Positions 35,006 to 47,600 of a stretch of DNA of 64,000 bases are shown here, in pieces (the stretch's first letter is position 1; each line of letters begins with the position of its first letter). The stretch comes from Echinococcus granulosus (taxonomy: Eukaryota; Platyhelminthes; Cestoda; Cyclophyllidea; Taeniidae), in contig NW_020170381.1 of the NCBI RefSeq assembly GCF_000524195.1, forward strand, positions 3,381,986 to 3,445,985, written 5' to 3'. Under the pieces are notes generated by a model that saw nothing but the letters and a program-made list of their open reading frames with translations, was not told the DNA's origin and ran no database searches. The position numbers and the translations under genes were made by a program.

Positions 35006-37833
35006 CCGGTGAAGTCAGGCGTACTGCCCCACCCATGGCATTATTTACAGGTAATATCACCTGAGTAGAACTTTGTAACCTCTTTGCTGACCCTTGTCAA
35101 GATTGGTTGTTGACACTCGAAGAGATAATGCAAGGTTCGCTTATCGTGGAGATTAGTTGGCTTTAATTATTTTATCCCGTCGCAGTGGGAAATACATTTA
35201 GTTTCAAGTGTGAATGCAATTACCAAGAAAGAAGTACTATTATAAAAAACCCCTTTTTTGATCTCTGAATGACAAATATTCTAGATAATGTTTAACTTGA
35301 TTGGAATGTAAAGTTAGCACTTTGGCATGTATTTTCCAGAACTGACCTTTAAGCCAAGTTACTTTCATTGTGCTTAAATCAGCATATTTTGATCAATTGG
35401 TTGAAAGGAAAGCGTTTTCACATTTGGACTTTGGTTGCCTGCCAGGGATAATAAAGCCCCCAGCAGTTAAGACGGAATCTGTGACGTGCAACGCAGCTGC
35501 ACGATGACGAATCATTAAAAATGTCACCTACTTTTCTAACCTTTTTACAGGAAAGGCTTGAAAAATTATTCTTCTGTTATGGCTTATGATTTAATCCCTA
35601 CTTACTTATTTGACAGCTAAATACTCACTCAAAGCGGTATTTGGGATGGGGCAAACACAAAGGACAATCAGGTGCAGATAAAAAACACTACCTGAGATCA
35701 TTTTTGGGAACCTCATTTCATATATGTGGCAAATAGCAGTAACTTCATGACTATTAGCCGTAGTTTCTCATGATTGCCTTTGTTCAACAAATTATTCAAG
35801 GTAACTACACGTACAACTAAGTAAGCTTGCACATCTGTTTGATTGATGGGACCATTAGAAACCCGTAAATTCCATAGATGCCTTGTTAGAATAAAGAAAG
35901 GCTGCCATATGTGGCCTTTTCTAGTTGTCTTTTACACATTTACATTTACTTTGCGGCATAGTTGCAGTGATGCGGTTCTGATGACCACCTAATTGAAAGC
36001 AGGTTAGTATAAAAACTTGCGGAATTCTTTCGGGGTTTTGTTTAATGTATGAGTATTTTACCATGTGGATTCCATTGCATGTGCAGCAAAAACCCTGTCT
36101 TACTTCTGTTTTCTTTCAAGTCGGAATGCCCAACTGCCTTTTGCATTAACGCCTACAAAATGTGGTAGTTTTTACTCATTCCAATGTTCATCAGTAAGCG
36201 CTGTGATTTAATGGCTCAACAAAAGCAATGATTAATGCACTTAGTCAAAATACAGATGGAATGCAACAGTAAGAAGCATGATTCCTTTAAGGTATTTCAA
36301 ATGCCTCGCATTTTCCATTCCAATCAGTCATTGAAAAATTCAACTTACAGCAACACGGATACGGAGACCAAAAAGGGGGAGCAAGGAACAGGGCTGAAAG
36401 TGATTTACTTGCTTACTACTGCCTATTCGAATAATAAACTATTTATCTATTTGTTTTATTGTTGTGTTGCATCTTATTGGCCTCTCCAACGCCCTTATCC
36501 GTGAGGCCTGATTTATCCAAAGACCACTTGAACATGCAAATTAAATACGACTTAGTAGTGACAAGATTATTCGTACATTTAAGGAAAAATCAACAAATTG
36601 CAGAATATTTTAAGGCGTGCTAAAACTTACCCAAAAGAAGAATCCGGACCCACCTAACATGAATTTCCAATGTTGCAGCATTGGTATTTGTTTTAGACAC
36701 ATACTGAAAGACTGTGCTGGGAATTTCATTTAGTCTTCAAATAGCTTTTGAAATTTGATAACCGTGAGATCTTTGGACCACTATTTTCAGTGCCTATAAT
36801 AAAATGCGAAACACCCTACCAACTTGATAAATGGCCATACCATTAACCTTTATTAGCTAAAAATGGGGATTTATTTAAATCGCTGGAATGTGAAAGGTAT
36901 ATTGGTGGTCTGTAACAGCGTTGATTTTATGAGACTCAGATCTATAACACTTGCGTTTGGCTTCTTCGTCTACTTTACGATAACTCTAGAGCACTTGTTA
37001 AAAAGATAAAGTCACCAAAATTCTGCCACAACAATGGAAGTTCTTTCAGTCACAAAGTAAGAGCACTGCACTGGCGCAATTCGTCCACAGCGCACTTGCG
37101 TCGTCGATATACTGCAGAATGACACTCCTCACAATAATTCGTTTGCTCATTTGGAAGATTTTGTGTAAAGTCCTGATTCAGTTAGCCTAATCCGTACTAT
37201 GTTCTGAATTGTTTTCGACCCTACTTTGAATGAGCACCATAGGGCAATACACATATGCATAAAAAACCTTGCGCCGTTTTAAAGAATATCGCAGTATTCC
37301 GGTTCCTAGATTAAGCAAATCTGCTTTCAAGCAATTGTTAGGCCGAGTTAAATCTTTAACCAGATCAGTTGGGTCCACTACCATAGGATCGTCATAACAC
37401 GAATAAATCCATTTGGTTTACGACATACTTTGACAGCCTAGTGACAGTGTAAGTGAATGCATGCATTTCTTGGCATTCATAGCGCGTCTTTTATGGCAAG
37501 GTGTACATGCTTTTTCGGGATTATAAAGTACGAAAAAAAATGCCTTGTTTTAGTTTTTTAAAAAAATGTGTTGGTAGTACGAGTACAGAAGCATGTCAAC
37601 GTCTTGGATCGCGCGTATAATTTAAGCACTGCTAGTTTAATTTTTCTATAAAATAACGAAATATGCGGTCAAAATACAGTACACTTGCTGAATGGTTTAT
37701 TCAGCATAAACTTACCCGAACACGGCGTTGAGTAATACATCTGAGAATTTTTGATGGACGACAAATTTACTAATTCTGCATACGACGGAAGATTACTAAT
37801 GCACCCAAGATATTTCGACTTTGAAGACATTAT
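35006..37833. other. gene-poor stretch
   Basis: I see no gene, no repeat of the LTR family and no structured RNA here. The sequence is AT-rich with only short ORFs. Confidence 0.4.
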
Positions 37834-37990
37834 GGTTTTGAGGCTCCCTGAGACCTCCCCGAAGACAAAATAAGACATAAACCTTCGGCAGGATATGTAC
37901 TATCGACGTGCAGATGGGCTGGGCCTTTTAGTATAACCCGTGGGTCACGCTATGGAAACCGAGAGCTAAACAATCAACTAACGCATTACA
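37834..37990 (-). repeat. solo LTR with internal deletion
   Basis: Antisense signature on the given strand: CCCCGAAGACAAAATAAGAC, GTACTATCGACGTGCAGATG and ACCGAGAGCTAAACAATCAA, ending GCATTACA at 37990. Most of the GC-rich middle of the LTR is deleted. Confidence 0.6.
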
Positions 37991-40635
37991 GTTATTTTGA
38001 TCTAGATTAAAATTACTTCAGTTGTGAGCTACTGAGACTAGAGGATATCAAATACTCTGAGATGGAACTACCCTGGAATCAGGACTGAATAAGGCATGAA
38101 TAATAACAAATAAACGAGTTCATCTAAATAAAAGGCTTTAAATAGTCATGTGCGGATGTGCATCTGACCAGCAGCATTATCCAGCTTTTGCATTTCACTC
38201 ACAATGCTTGAAAATAAAGTGGAATGTGCCCACTTTACATTGATATGTTTAACAGAAAAATATGTCCATATATCAGACTTGACTTGAAGTTAGCTACACT
38301 ACCCCGGAATTTAACATCATATTTTAATTCAATAAAAAGAGGATTTAAAGGCACATGTTCACTACTGCATGCGACCAGTGTCGAGCCTTAAAAATGGTAA
38401 TTTGTCGATAGACTGGGCACCGCTTTTCCCAAAAAAAGGGCCATGAGCAATAATTCACCCTCTAAATGCTGGCGCATAAGACCATGAAATTGAAAGTTCA
38501 CGCTCTACCCAAAGTCTTGAATCTGATTTTTAAGAACTGTCTAAATAAGAGTGCCCATGGCTTATTTTCCCTAAAAAACTTATGCTTTAATAAGTGTGAC
38601 CAAGTAGGATGGGCATAAATTCCTGTACATTTGATACGACCTTGAAATTCAATTATTAGTTTTGATCACCATGAGCTGTGTCCGAAAAAGTCATCCAAGC
38701 TCTAAAATTGATTGAACTTTGTCAAACCGTCTTATTTGGTTTTTAAAGCTCAGACAGCGGAGTTTTATAGCCTCCTGGCACTTTTTATAAAAATAGACTA
38801 TTTTAAAGAAAAGTCATACCATAGCGACCAGTTGGAACAAGTGAAAACCACCCATATTAAATGCTAGATCGCATTCTCCTTAGCTAAAAGGTTAAACAAA
38901 TAAACTAGGCTCATACATCTATAATGGGATGCAAATAATAACCTCCATAGTTTGCACTCCTGATGAAAGCCTCACTTAGGTAATTATATTGGAGATTCGC
39001 TCAATAATTTGGAGGGGAAGAAAGATTTATCAGCCAGATTATACTCAGCTCGCTGAGGCTTCCTTAAAGACGGAAGAAGGCGCGGTTCTATGGCAGAGTA
39101 TGTATTGTCGACATACAGTAGGGCTTGGGGCTACTGGCGCAGCCCGGAGGCAAGGCTGCTCGGCAGAGCACCTAGGCTGACAGTTACCGAAACCGAGAGA
39201 CAAACGAAAAATTAACGAATGACCGAAGGGGAAACGGATGGCTTCTTCCGATTTTAATCTAAAGGATTTTTACAACTTGCACCAAAATCGACAGACTCAG
39301 AGGGTTGGAATTAGAGTTAGTGAGTTTTCATTGCCACTGAGATTTAACTGAAGTTGAATTTTTAAATATATACTGCTGGTACACATTGAGGAATGACTTC
39401 CTTGGTAAAGACAGTACTTGTACTATTGTAAAGGTCTTTACACGCTTCTTTTCGAAGTCGCGCCGTATGACGCAGGCTACATCCACCGACTGTATGTTGG
39501 AACAAGGAAAAAATCTTTACACGAACGAATTTTGCTGCTCATTCCATTCCATGCATGAAAGGCCACATCGCAGTAAAACGAAAAGCATTTTCTACAATTG
39601 AACTACCTCGGGGGCAAATAACTATTTGACAGTTAAATTTGCAGACAAAGCCCCTTAGTCCTGTTCTGACAGTAACTAGGATGAAAAACCAGTGACATTT
39701 CACATTGTAATTACTTAAAATACTTAACGATAGCTACTTTATTAGTAAAACAATTCCCTAGATCAATGAAAAAAAAGAACTTCGAAGGTGACTTGAATAG
39801 CTAAGGCCAGTCCTTTTAAACAACATGTGGCTCAGGATGTACCGCAATCGTGCACTGTCTTTCCATCTTCCATTGCTCAACACATACTGAAAACGTATTA
39901 AATGTATGATATGACTTTTAACTTTGTGGTTCGTCTGAGCACTTACGCAGCATACTTCGTTCCTGGGCCTTTTATCAGAGGAACGCTGAGGTCAGATTGA
40001 AGGTGAATTAAAATGCAGCTCCCATGGTGTTTACCGGGGTGAAAAAGAAAGTCATTTCTGTCCATTATATCAGACTGCACATCTTATCTGGGGATGGATT
40101 ACGAGAAGCTTAGGACTGGTTGAATTTCCATCAAAGCAGCAAACCTCGCAACGCTTCACAACATATAGGATATTTGAAAAGTCGAATTCTTCAGTTTTTC
40201 ACGGGTAATGCAACGAAAGCCGGGAATTAAAAGCAGATTAGTAGAAAGAAGTGAACTGTATCAGCCTGTCAAGTATCTGTTAAATGTTTTCAAAAAACTG
40301 CTCAAATATATTGGAAACGGTAAATTTGCGCCAAGTCAGATAAAATGATGCTGGTGAAGCAGTGAAAGAAAGACAGGATTCCCTCAAAAAATCAGTCTTC
40401 TTACCGAAGTGCCACCCTAGGCAATCACGTGGTGAAACCAAATGTAAGCATTGAAACCTAAATTTATGTAAAATGAGTGGTTTTTAGAAAATGCTTTATT
40501 AACAAATATATCCTCAAATTCTAACCTACAGATAATCATCAGTACGTAAAGGATGCCATTCTGCGGCTGCCGTTTCAAAAGGAATCAAGATACTTCGGTC
40601 GTTTGATCGGTTTCCATGTGCGTTTAACGCATTAT
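37991..40635. other. gene-poor stretch
   Basis: No gene is seen. One solo LTR lies at 39056-39217. The remainder is AT-rich unique-looking sequence. Confidence 0.4.
39056..39217 (-). repeat. solo LTR of the miniature LTR element
   Basis: Antisense signature on the given strand: GAGGCTTCCTTAAAGACGG, AGTATGTATTGTCGACATAC, AGTAGGGCTTGGGGCTACTG, CCCGGAGGCAAGGC and CCGAAACCGAGAGACAAACG. The sense start is frayed. Confidence 0.7.
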
Positions 40636-41731
40636 TGTAATACATTGGCTATTCGCTTGACTGGCGATTTTGGTAAAGGGATCACTGAGGTGCTCCGCCA
40701 TTGTACCTTCGTCGGATGGGCTGACCTTTGGGCCATTCCAGTGACCCCAAACTCTAAGGTAGGGTGATAGTGCACAGTTTGCCTGAGTACAAAGTCTTCT
40801 TTCGTCCCTAGGGAAGTCTCGAGGCGTTGAATTGCTTACAGCAAGTAACGAACCCTATTTTAAAGGATGACACTCCTGATATCTACTGCTGGGTAATAAA
40901 CTTTAGTAGGTTGGAAGAAGTGCATATGCTGTGGATGGGAAAATAGGCGACTAACCGCAACACAAGGTCTGAAAATGAAGTCTGGCTCTGGCAACTACCT
41001 CACTCCCGTGATCCGCAGGAATGTTATTAACAGCTGACAAAACAATAAATAAAAACCACTTAAAATTTCGGTATGGAGCTGTCCAACATACCTTTATGTA
41101 GATATCATTGTGTGGACTCGCGGAGCCTCCTTCATTTCTCTGTTAGTTGGATAAAGTCCAAATAGATATAGTTGGGCAGCACTGAAGTGCGAACAATGCG
41201 ACACGGAGGAATATTTATGAAACCCTACCTCAAGGAACTATTATAAACTCCACCCCTTATTAAATGACTGCTTTTAGGCCGGTGTACCCTCGACCAGCGA
41301 TGAACATGCATGATGGTTAGCACATTCCTTGGTCCCATCAATGCAGTTCCCAAACAGGACGAAGCTCCAGATCCAGCGGAATCGCCAAGAGGGACAGGTA
41401 ACGTTGCTGTTAAGTATTTCCTCAGTTGCATGCGAATTTGATGACTGGCACGGTTAACTCGTGGGTGTTGCCATACAACACCGAGTACATCGTGATGGCC
41501 GACCCGGAGGGTAGACAAAGGGGAGCGCCAGGATGACTGTCATAAGTTGGTCTTTCGTTTAACTCTCAGCTTTCCTTGCAGGCCACTAAGGACCTACTCC
41601 AGTGTACCTTTGAAGGGTGGCCTGACCTCCGAGCCTTGCCAGTATCCCTAAGCCCTGCTCTATATCGAATACATATTCTGCCTAAGTGTTGGGCCTTCTT
41701 GCGGTGCTACCTTGTAACTTGAACCACTACA
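40636..41731 (+). mobile_element. TRIM-like miniature LTR retrotransposon, copy C
   Basis: A plus-strand copy of about 1096 bp. The 5' LTR (40636 to about 40830) starts TGTAATACATTGG and the 3' LTR (41538-41731) starts TGTCATAAGTTGG and ends CACTACA. The inner part aligns with copy A over long stretches, for example GTAATAAAC, AAGTGCATATGCT, GTGATCCGCAG and GCTCCAGATCCAG. The primer-binding-site region is degraded (ATTGCTTACAGCAAG). The purine tract before the 3' LTR (ACAAAGGGGAGCGCCAGGA) is interrupted, and no target duplication is left. It encodes no retroviral enzyme. Confidence 0.75.
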
Positions 41732-44668
41732 GCGAATTTTATACATAATTTAGAAATGATGTTTGTCCAAAATTTCGAATAGTGGTGGACCTGTTTTATC
41801 AGTTTTACCATTACAAACATAAAAATGTACGACTAACACCAAGTGAAGACATGAATACGGTAGAGGTAGTGGAATCTTTGAAGCCGAATGCAATGGAAAG
41901 AATTTGGAGGTGCAAACAAAAAACAGAAGGAAACACTTGAGACGAAAGAGCATAATGAGGTAATCTGGGTGGAAATCCCAAGTGCAATTAATCTAGTTTG
42001 GAACCTCATACACGAGTATAAATTTGCATAATCTGCCACAATTTATTTGAGGAAGTCAAGACTCACGAAGAAATGGGGCTGCATTTTCAGATTCTATTTC
42101 TAAGTGAAGTGCACTCAGCAAAAAAGTTAAAAAACCTGCAGATAAGTGTGGATATATTCAAGAAAATTGTAACAGGAAATTACAAGAATCTGAAAGAGCC
42201 CTTTTCACTAATTCGTGGTCTAAAACTCCAGATACCTCACCAAAATAATACAATTTGTAAAAATACATGGCTTTTGTGCAATGGTTTTCTTGGATTTTAT
42301 AGCCTTGGTTATACCAGTTGCAAGATGATAGAAATGTCATTTTCATATTTTTCAGAACTTAAGAATCTCCCTTTTTGAAGAAACCCCAACGTCAAGTTCG
42401 ATGCACCTGAGAAGTGGATTTTACGAGTTAGTGTCAGGTTTATCATCCAACACATTATACAGCCTGCGCACCGAGTGAGGGTGCCTTAAGGTTTAGCGGT
42501 ACCAGCAAATGTCTTCCAATCAACACATTTAACAAGTCGCATTTTCTAGCCGTGTCAAGCGTGCGTACAATTCATCCCTACATGAAGTGGCAAGGATCTA
42601 CTTTTACCACTTTTTTTAAAAGCATTTTACCCTATTTACCAGGACGACAATGTATTTTGGTTCCAAACGTTTCAAGCCTAGAGCTGCTATGACGGATCTT
42701 ACTCTTGCACAATGCAGACGCGCTTTCATTCACGAGGCTGCTCCTCTTAACCACAGTACCAGCATGTTAGACTTTTATTTGTGTTTAGACATTGTCTGCC
42801 TATTTTCATGCAAAATGTACTTTACTTAAGCACTTAATCCTATCATTTAGCGCCCAATTTTTAAGCTACACTTTTTTATTGCCGTTTTTCGAACAATTTT
42901 ACAATTAGGGAAAATTTACGCCTTATATCTGATAACCTACACTACTCATTTTTCCAAATGAGAAACGATTAGGAGGTATTAAAGTTTTCACTTTTTTGGT
43001 ACAGGCACAGTACAATAGGTTTTTGGAGTTTTTATTACAAACAACTAGATAAATTAACAAATACAATCTTATTTAAGCTTCACAGTTTCAAATTCCCAAA
43101 CTTTAACCAACTGGTAGAAAATGAGGGTGAGATGAAATTAGAGCTTCTAAAATTTGACGCCTTTTGAAGGATTACTTTAGGGATAGTGAAGTATTCTATC
43201 AGAAAGAGAGCTGTGCACATATTGCAGCATGGACAGGTTTCATGAGATAAGTGAAGCGTTCATAGACTGTCCTAAAGATGAAAGAAGACTCAACACTCGG
43301 ACAAAATATGTGCTGACGTAAAGAAGAGCTTGGGGACTACTGGTATGGCCTAGTGGACAGGCCGTCTGGCGGAGGTAGAATAGCGGAGGCCCTCAGTGCT
43401 CCATTGCTAGAACCGAGGGTTTAATAAACAGTTAGAGCATTATGGTTACATTGTAAGCGTGTGTTACAGCATGAATTTGCCGTATATTGATATGCTAGGC
43501 ACACTTGAATAATATAAATCGTAAATTCATGAATAATGTTTTATGTAGAAGTAAAAGCATATCTAATGCGGAATGCGAAAAGTGCTACCGCATGTCTTCC
43601 TTTCTAATATCCCCATCCATTCACTCATTTAGAAAGACATATAGTACAATGGCCTTTTGCTGTGGTATGCGGTATTTCAAAGCTTTCGTGCACAGAAAGG
43701 AATCTGTGCGTAAAAAGTTGTTTCTGCCAAGCCTTGCTTCTGAACTCGACTCCTCCTTTTGTAGATTACCGAATTAATTTGGCAAGCTATGTGATAGAGG
43801 TAGGAGGGAGTCCTCTCGACTGCAACCCCCCTGAATTCTACTACCTCAGGAAATTCTCAAAACATACATATTTAACTTGTCACTGATTGTCTTACTTTGT
43901 AAACGCCAGTATGTAGTTCATTTATAGTAGTGCAGCACCTCTACGCCTGTTGGAATTAGCAGCTACAAGTTTAAAGCTCAAATACTTCTTTCTGAGACAA
44001 AGTCATACTACTTGCATAACTTATGAACAGAAAAAGCAGTATTAAAGCATATCAAGAATGTTTTTGCCCTTTTAATTGATGTTGCAAAAAGAAAGTCGAG
44101 TTTCAGATCCAAATTTATTTAGGAATACTCTCAAAGATGAGGTCTGTAAACAGTCTCGTCGCAACCAGCTTAAATAATATGCTTCACCGATACAAAAAGT
44201 AACTGCGTCCTGCAAAATCAGATGACCAGGATTGAAATGAAATTGCCGGTTGGTTACTTTGTGGGACTTTGCGGTAAAGTCTGCGTGGGATAGTGCAGGA
44301 ATACCTATAATTGAAAAAAGACCAAGCAGGCATGCATAAAGCGGAGGAATTTTCAAAAAATTCTACTAAAATTGGTATTAAAGGCAATGGAAAAAATAGA
44401 ACTATTGGAAAAGGCTTATGCTTCTATTCAGTTTTCATTAATCAAATCTTAGTTAAAGAATTTTATCTCCGAACCTATTGATAAAAACTATGATGGAAAA
44501 ATTTCAATTTAAACCCAATGGGGAAATATTTGTGCGTTTCAAAAAAATGCAATTCTTTACTGATGGCATTTATAAATGCGTCTGCATCTCCTTAAGATGA
44601 ATGCGGGAAAATACCTAATTCCACTAAGAATAATCAAACAATGAGTCTAGACATCCGTGCTGAACCTA
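41732..44668. other. gene-poor stretch downstream of DYRK
   Basis: No gene is seen. A solo LTR lies at 43268-43450. A minus-strand AATAAA at 44119-44114, about 550 nt beyond the DYRK stop codon, could be that gene's polyadenylation signal. Confidence 0.35.
43268..43450 (-). repeat. solo LTR of the miniature LTR element
   Basis: Antisense signature on the given strand: GTCCTAAAGATGAAAGAAGA, ACACTCGGACAAAATATGTG, AGCTTGGGGACTACTGGTAT, GGCGGAGGTAGAATAGCGGA and AGAACCGAGGGTTTAATAAA, ending near GGTTACA. Confidence 0.65.
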
Positions 44669-47600
44669 CTACTCTTCAGTTGAAGGGGCTGCTCTCTCTT
44701 TGGGTGAGGCTACACCATTGTCAAGAGCAAGGTCTTCCGCCTCGAGGATCCACGGATGTTGGAGTGCCTCACATGCGGTCATTCGTTCCGCCGGGTCCCA
44801 ACGCAGGCACCGGGACAGGAAGTCCAGCAGCTTAGGCTCAGTGTCTTCTTCACCAAGAGAATTCTTCATAAGGATCTCTAGAGTGAGAGCACCTGGATCT
44901 GCCCGATTCATCCGTTTGGGATGGTGATAATCCTGATTTTTAAAATTAAAGCAAAGTCAATCCTTATATAGATATCAAAGTGTTATACGTAATAGTATTG
45001 GTGACATAGTAACAAGTGAGTAACAATCATACATATTTCTGCTTATTTTAAGACCATAAAGCAAACAGTAATTGTCCTGTAACACAATCTGGACCATAAG
45101 TTAGGACGAATTTTGAGTAAATAATCATTAAAATGCCTAAAGGCAACTTCGTTGAATGAACCGAAAAGAAATGGTTTTAACCAATATTGGTACTTGGCGT
45201 TGCCATTTGCTTTCTTTGACTTCTTGCGCCATAAACCGAGTTAAAGATTGCATCAAACGGAGTTCCGAAGAATCGACATGGCAGTAAATTGCCTAGGCTG
45301 AAATATCAGCAGACTGAAATGACTTGAAACTTCTCGAAGGATTATTAATAGAAAACCTTCTTAAAATACCACTGCTTTTAAATGCTCTAGTGTGGCAAAA
45401 AATCGGTGTTCTACGGTTTAATTCAAAGAAGGATCCAAACTAAGTTTGATTTCATGTATGGCTGCAAAGTGTCAACATATTTATGCGAACTTTGGAAAAG
45501 TAGTCGAATGTTGGGCGGGGAAAGCTTCATCAACACGACAGAAGAGAAACATTTGACATTCGGTTGTGATTCACACGCTGGAAACCGGAACAAAAGCTAC
45601 AGTATTCTAACAAGAGGTGACTTAATCCCACCAAGATACCAAATCAGCACAGTTTTGCGTCTTCACCAGTGGAACACTTTAGTAACAAAATGCCTTCGTA
45701 CAGTGTTATCAAGCAATTCACGTCAATCTCTATTTGAAATGTATTGCATCTATAGAAAACAGCCCTATTAAAATTACTTTACTCAACAGTTTGGCAGACT
45801 GATTTGCTTGGTATGAGGAACTTTAGGCATTAAAATTACTTCGACACCAAATAAGCTAAAAAAGTTGTGCTACGGAAAACAATGACATTGAAATGAAACT
45901 AAACACTAAGATTTTATTTTGTCCTCTGTTACCACTACAGCAGTTTCATTACCTATAACAAGTTTCTAACGAAATTATTCCTATTTTGATATCTTTGTTA
46001 GATTATTTAGCATTTCTTTTAATGTGCTACTACTCCAGATTGCAACTCGTGTTTCCCCTGTTTACGATGCATGATTAGACAAAACAGATGGATTTGCCTT
46101 AAAGGTACTAGGGTTCAAACTTGCCAAATTGTTTACAGTTAAATTAGGTCAGACACTGCAGAACAGTTGAGCCACTCCCGACTTTTGTGGGACGGCCTTT
46201 CATCGTTTATGCCTTTCTGCTTTTTCCGCTTGTCGTAAAACTCACTTTCCTCCTGATTGATGTCGACTATCCCAGTAAGTTTAGAATTGTAGAAGTTGGA
46301 ACAGAATCTTACATGTGGTGGTAACTTATATCTGCATAAGTACATCAGCTAACTCCTCTAGGGATCGCCGAAATACGCGCGAAAAACACAGCGTTGAAAC
46401 TCGAACGGGGATTGAAGTCAGGTACTGTGATTTGGGTGCAGTGTGCGGAAGTTTAGGTGAATTCGAAAAAGTCACTGTTAAACAACAGCATACCGAAATA
46501 TCAGAAAATAAGAATAGTTAGCTTGTACCATTTGTTTGAGTTCCATAATAAATCCACTAATGAGGGAAATTTGTTCGGAATCTTAAATTGATTGAAAACT
46601 TATTCGCAAAGAGCCTAGATATTTTATTAATTTCCTAAAGCGAAAGTGGTGATTGTGGGTTGAATCATGACGAAACCCCAGAAATTGCGTTTAGGTAAAA
46701 AGTATTGAGGATGCTTACTGCCATTGTCATTGATGCAATTGTCGTTTAATGAACATGGCGTATTGCTCCTCCAAATGGTCTCCAACTCTTAAGGTATTAG
46801 TGAACAAGATTTCATCTCGAGTCCTCTTTGAGAAAGCCACTGCAACTAATTAAAATCAGGCGCATTCATGAGAGGCCACAAATGGAAGCCAAGCTTTTGA
46901 AACCTGTAGTTTTGCAACCACATAATTGTTTCATGAGACTCGAAAAAACTGCATACAATCGGTAAAATTCCGGGTAATCGCAAGCAAATTCTACTCTACT
47001 CTTGAGTAGATTATAGGGAATATCAAAAGAAAGTGGATTGTAAATCCAAACTACGCAATACACTGATACTGCATTTCGTTCTCAGGTGTGCCATGTAAAG
47101 CTGAACCGCTAAAATATTATTTACTGTCGCCACACTTCAGGACATACTCAAGGTATTTTCACAAAAATACCTGATGTTCAAGTTGCTCTGCTCTTTCGGC
47201 GAGGTATCGTGGTACACCATCAGCGGTGAAGAAGTGATGCAGCCTTCGTATTTTTCGCATAATACTAGCTGGTGGAAGACCGAGAACTTCCATTATGCAG
47301 GCAATCTGATCCTGTTCATTTTCTCCAGGAAAAAGTGGGGAGCCTATAAGTACGAGAAAAAAGATACATAATTACTGGTGATTTGCAGCATAAGCTGTCG
47401 TTGTTATTTGCGCCACCCTTCAACATCAGTGTGCCCAAGACTGTCGATAGACATTCACTTTTCTGGTTAAACTTAACGTAGTATTAAGTGAAAATATTAT
47501 TTTCTGAGTGTTTTTTTTTCATCATCCTCGCCTGATTTGATTCGCGATCAAACTCCAAACCCACTTTTTAGAAGGCATGGCCATAAATGAATAGTTACCT

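Noticed and set aside
38961..39005. CTGATGA followed by complementary-looking bases, possible hammerhead ribozyme
   Set aside because: The required GAAA core and three stems could not be found at the right spacing.
15190..43450. The dispersed repeats as a tRNA-derived SINE
   Set aside because: No A and B box pattern was seen, and three copies pair as direct terminal repeats around an internal region with PBS and PPT, which indicates LTRs instead.
44641..44927. Plus-strand ORFs of 64 and 75 codons
   Set aside because: They are the reverse strand of the last DYRK exon, whose kinase motifs fix the coding strand as minus.
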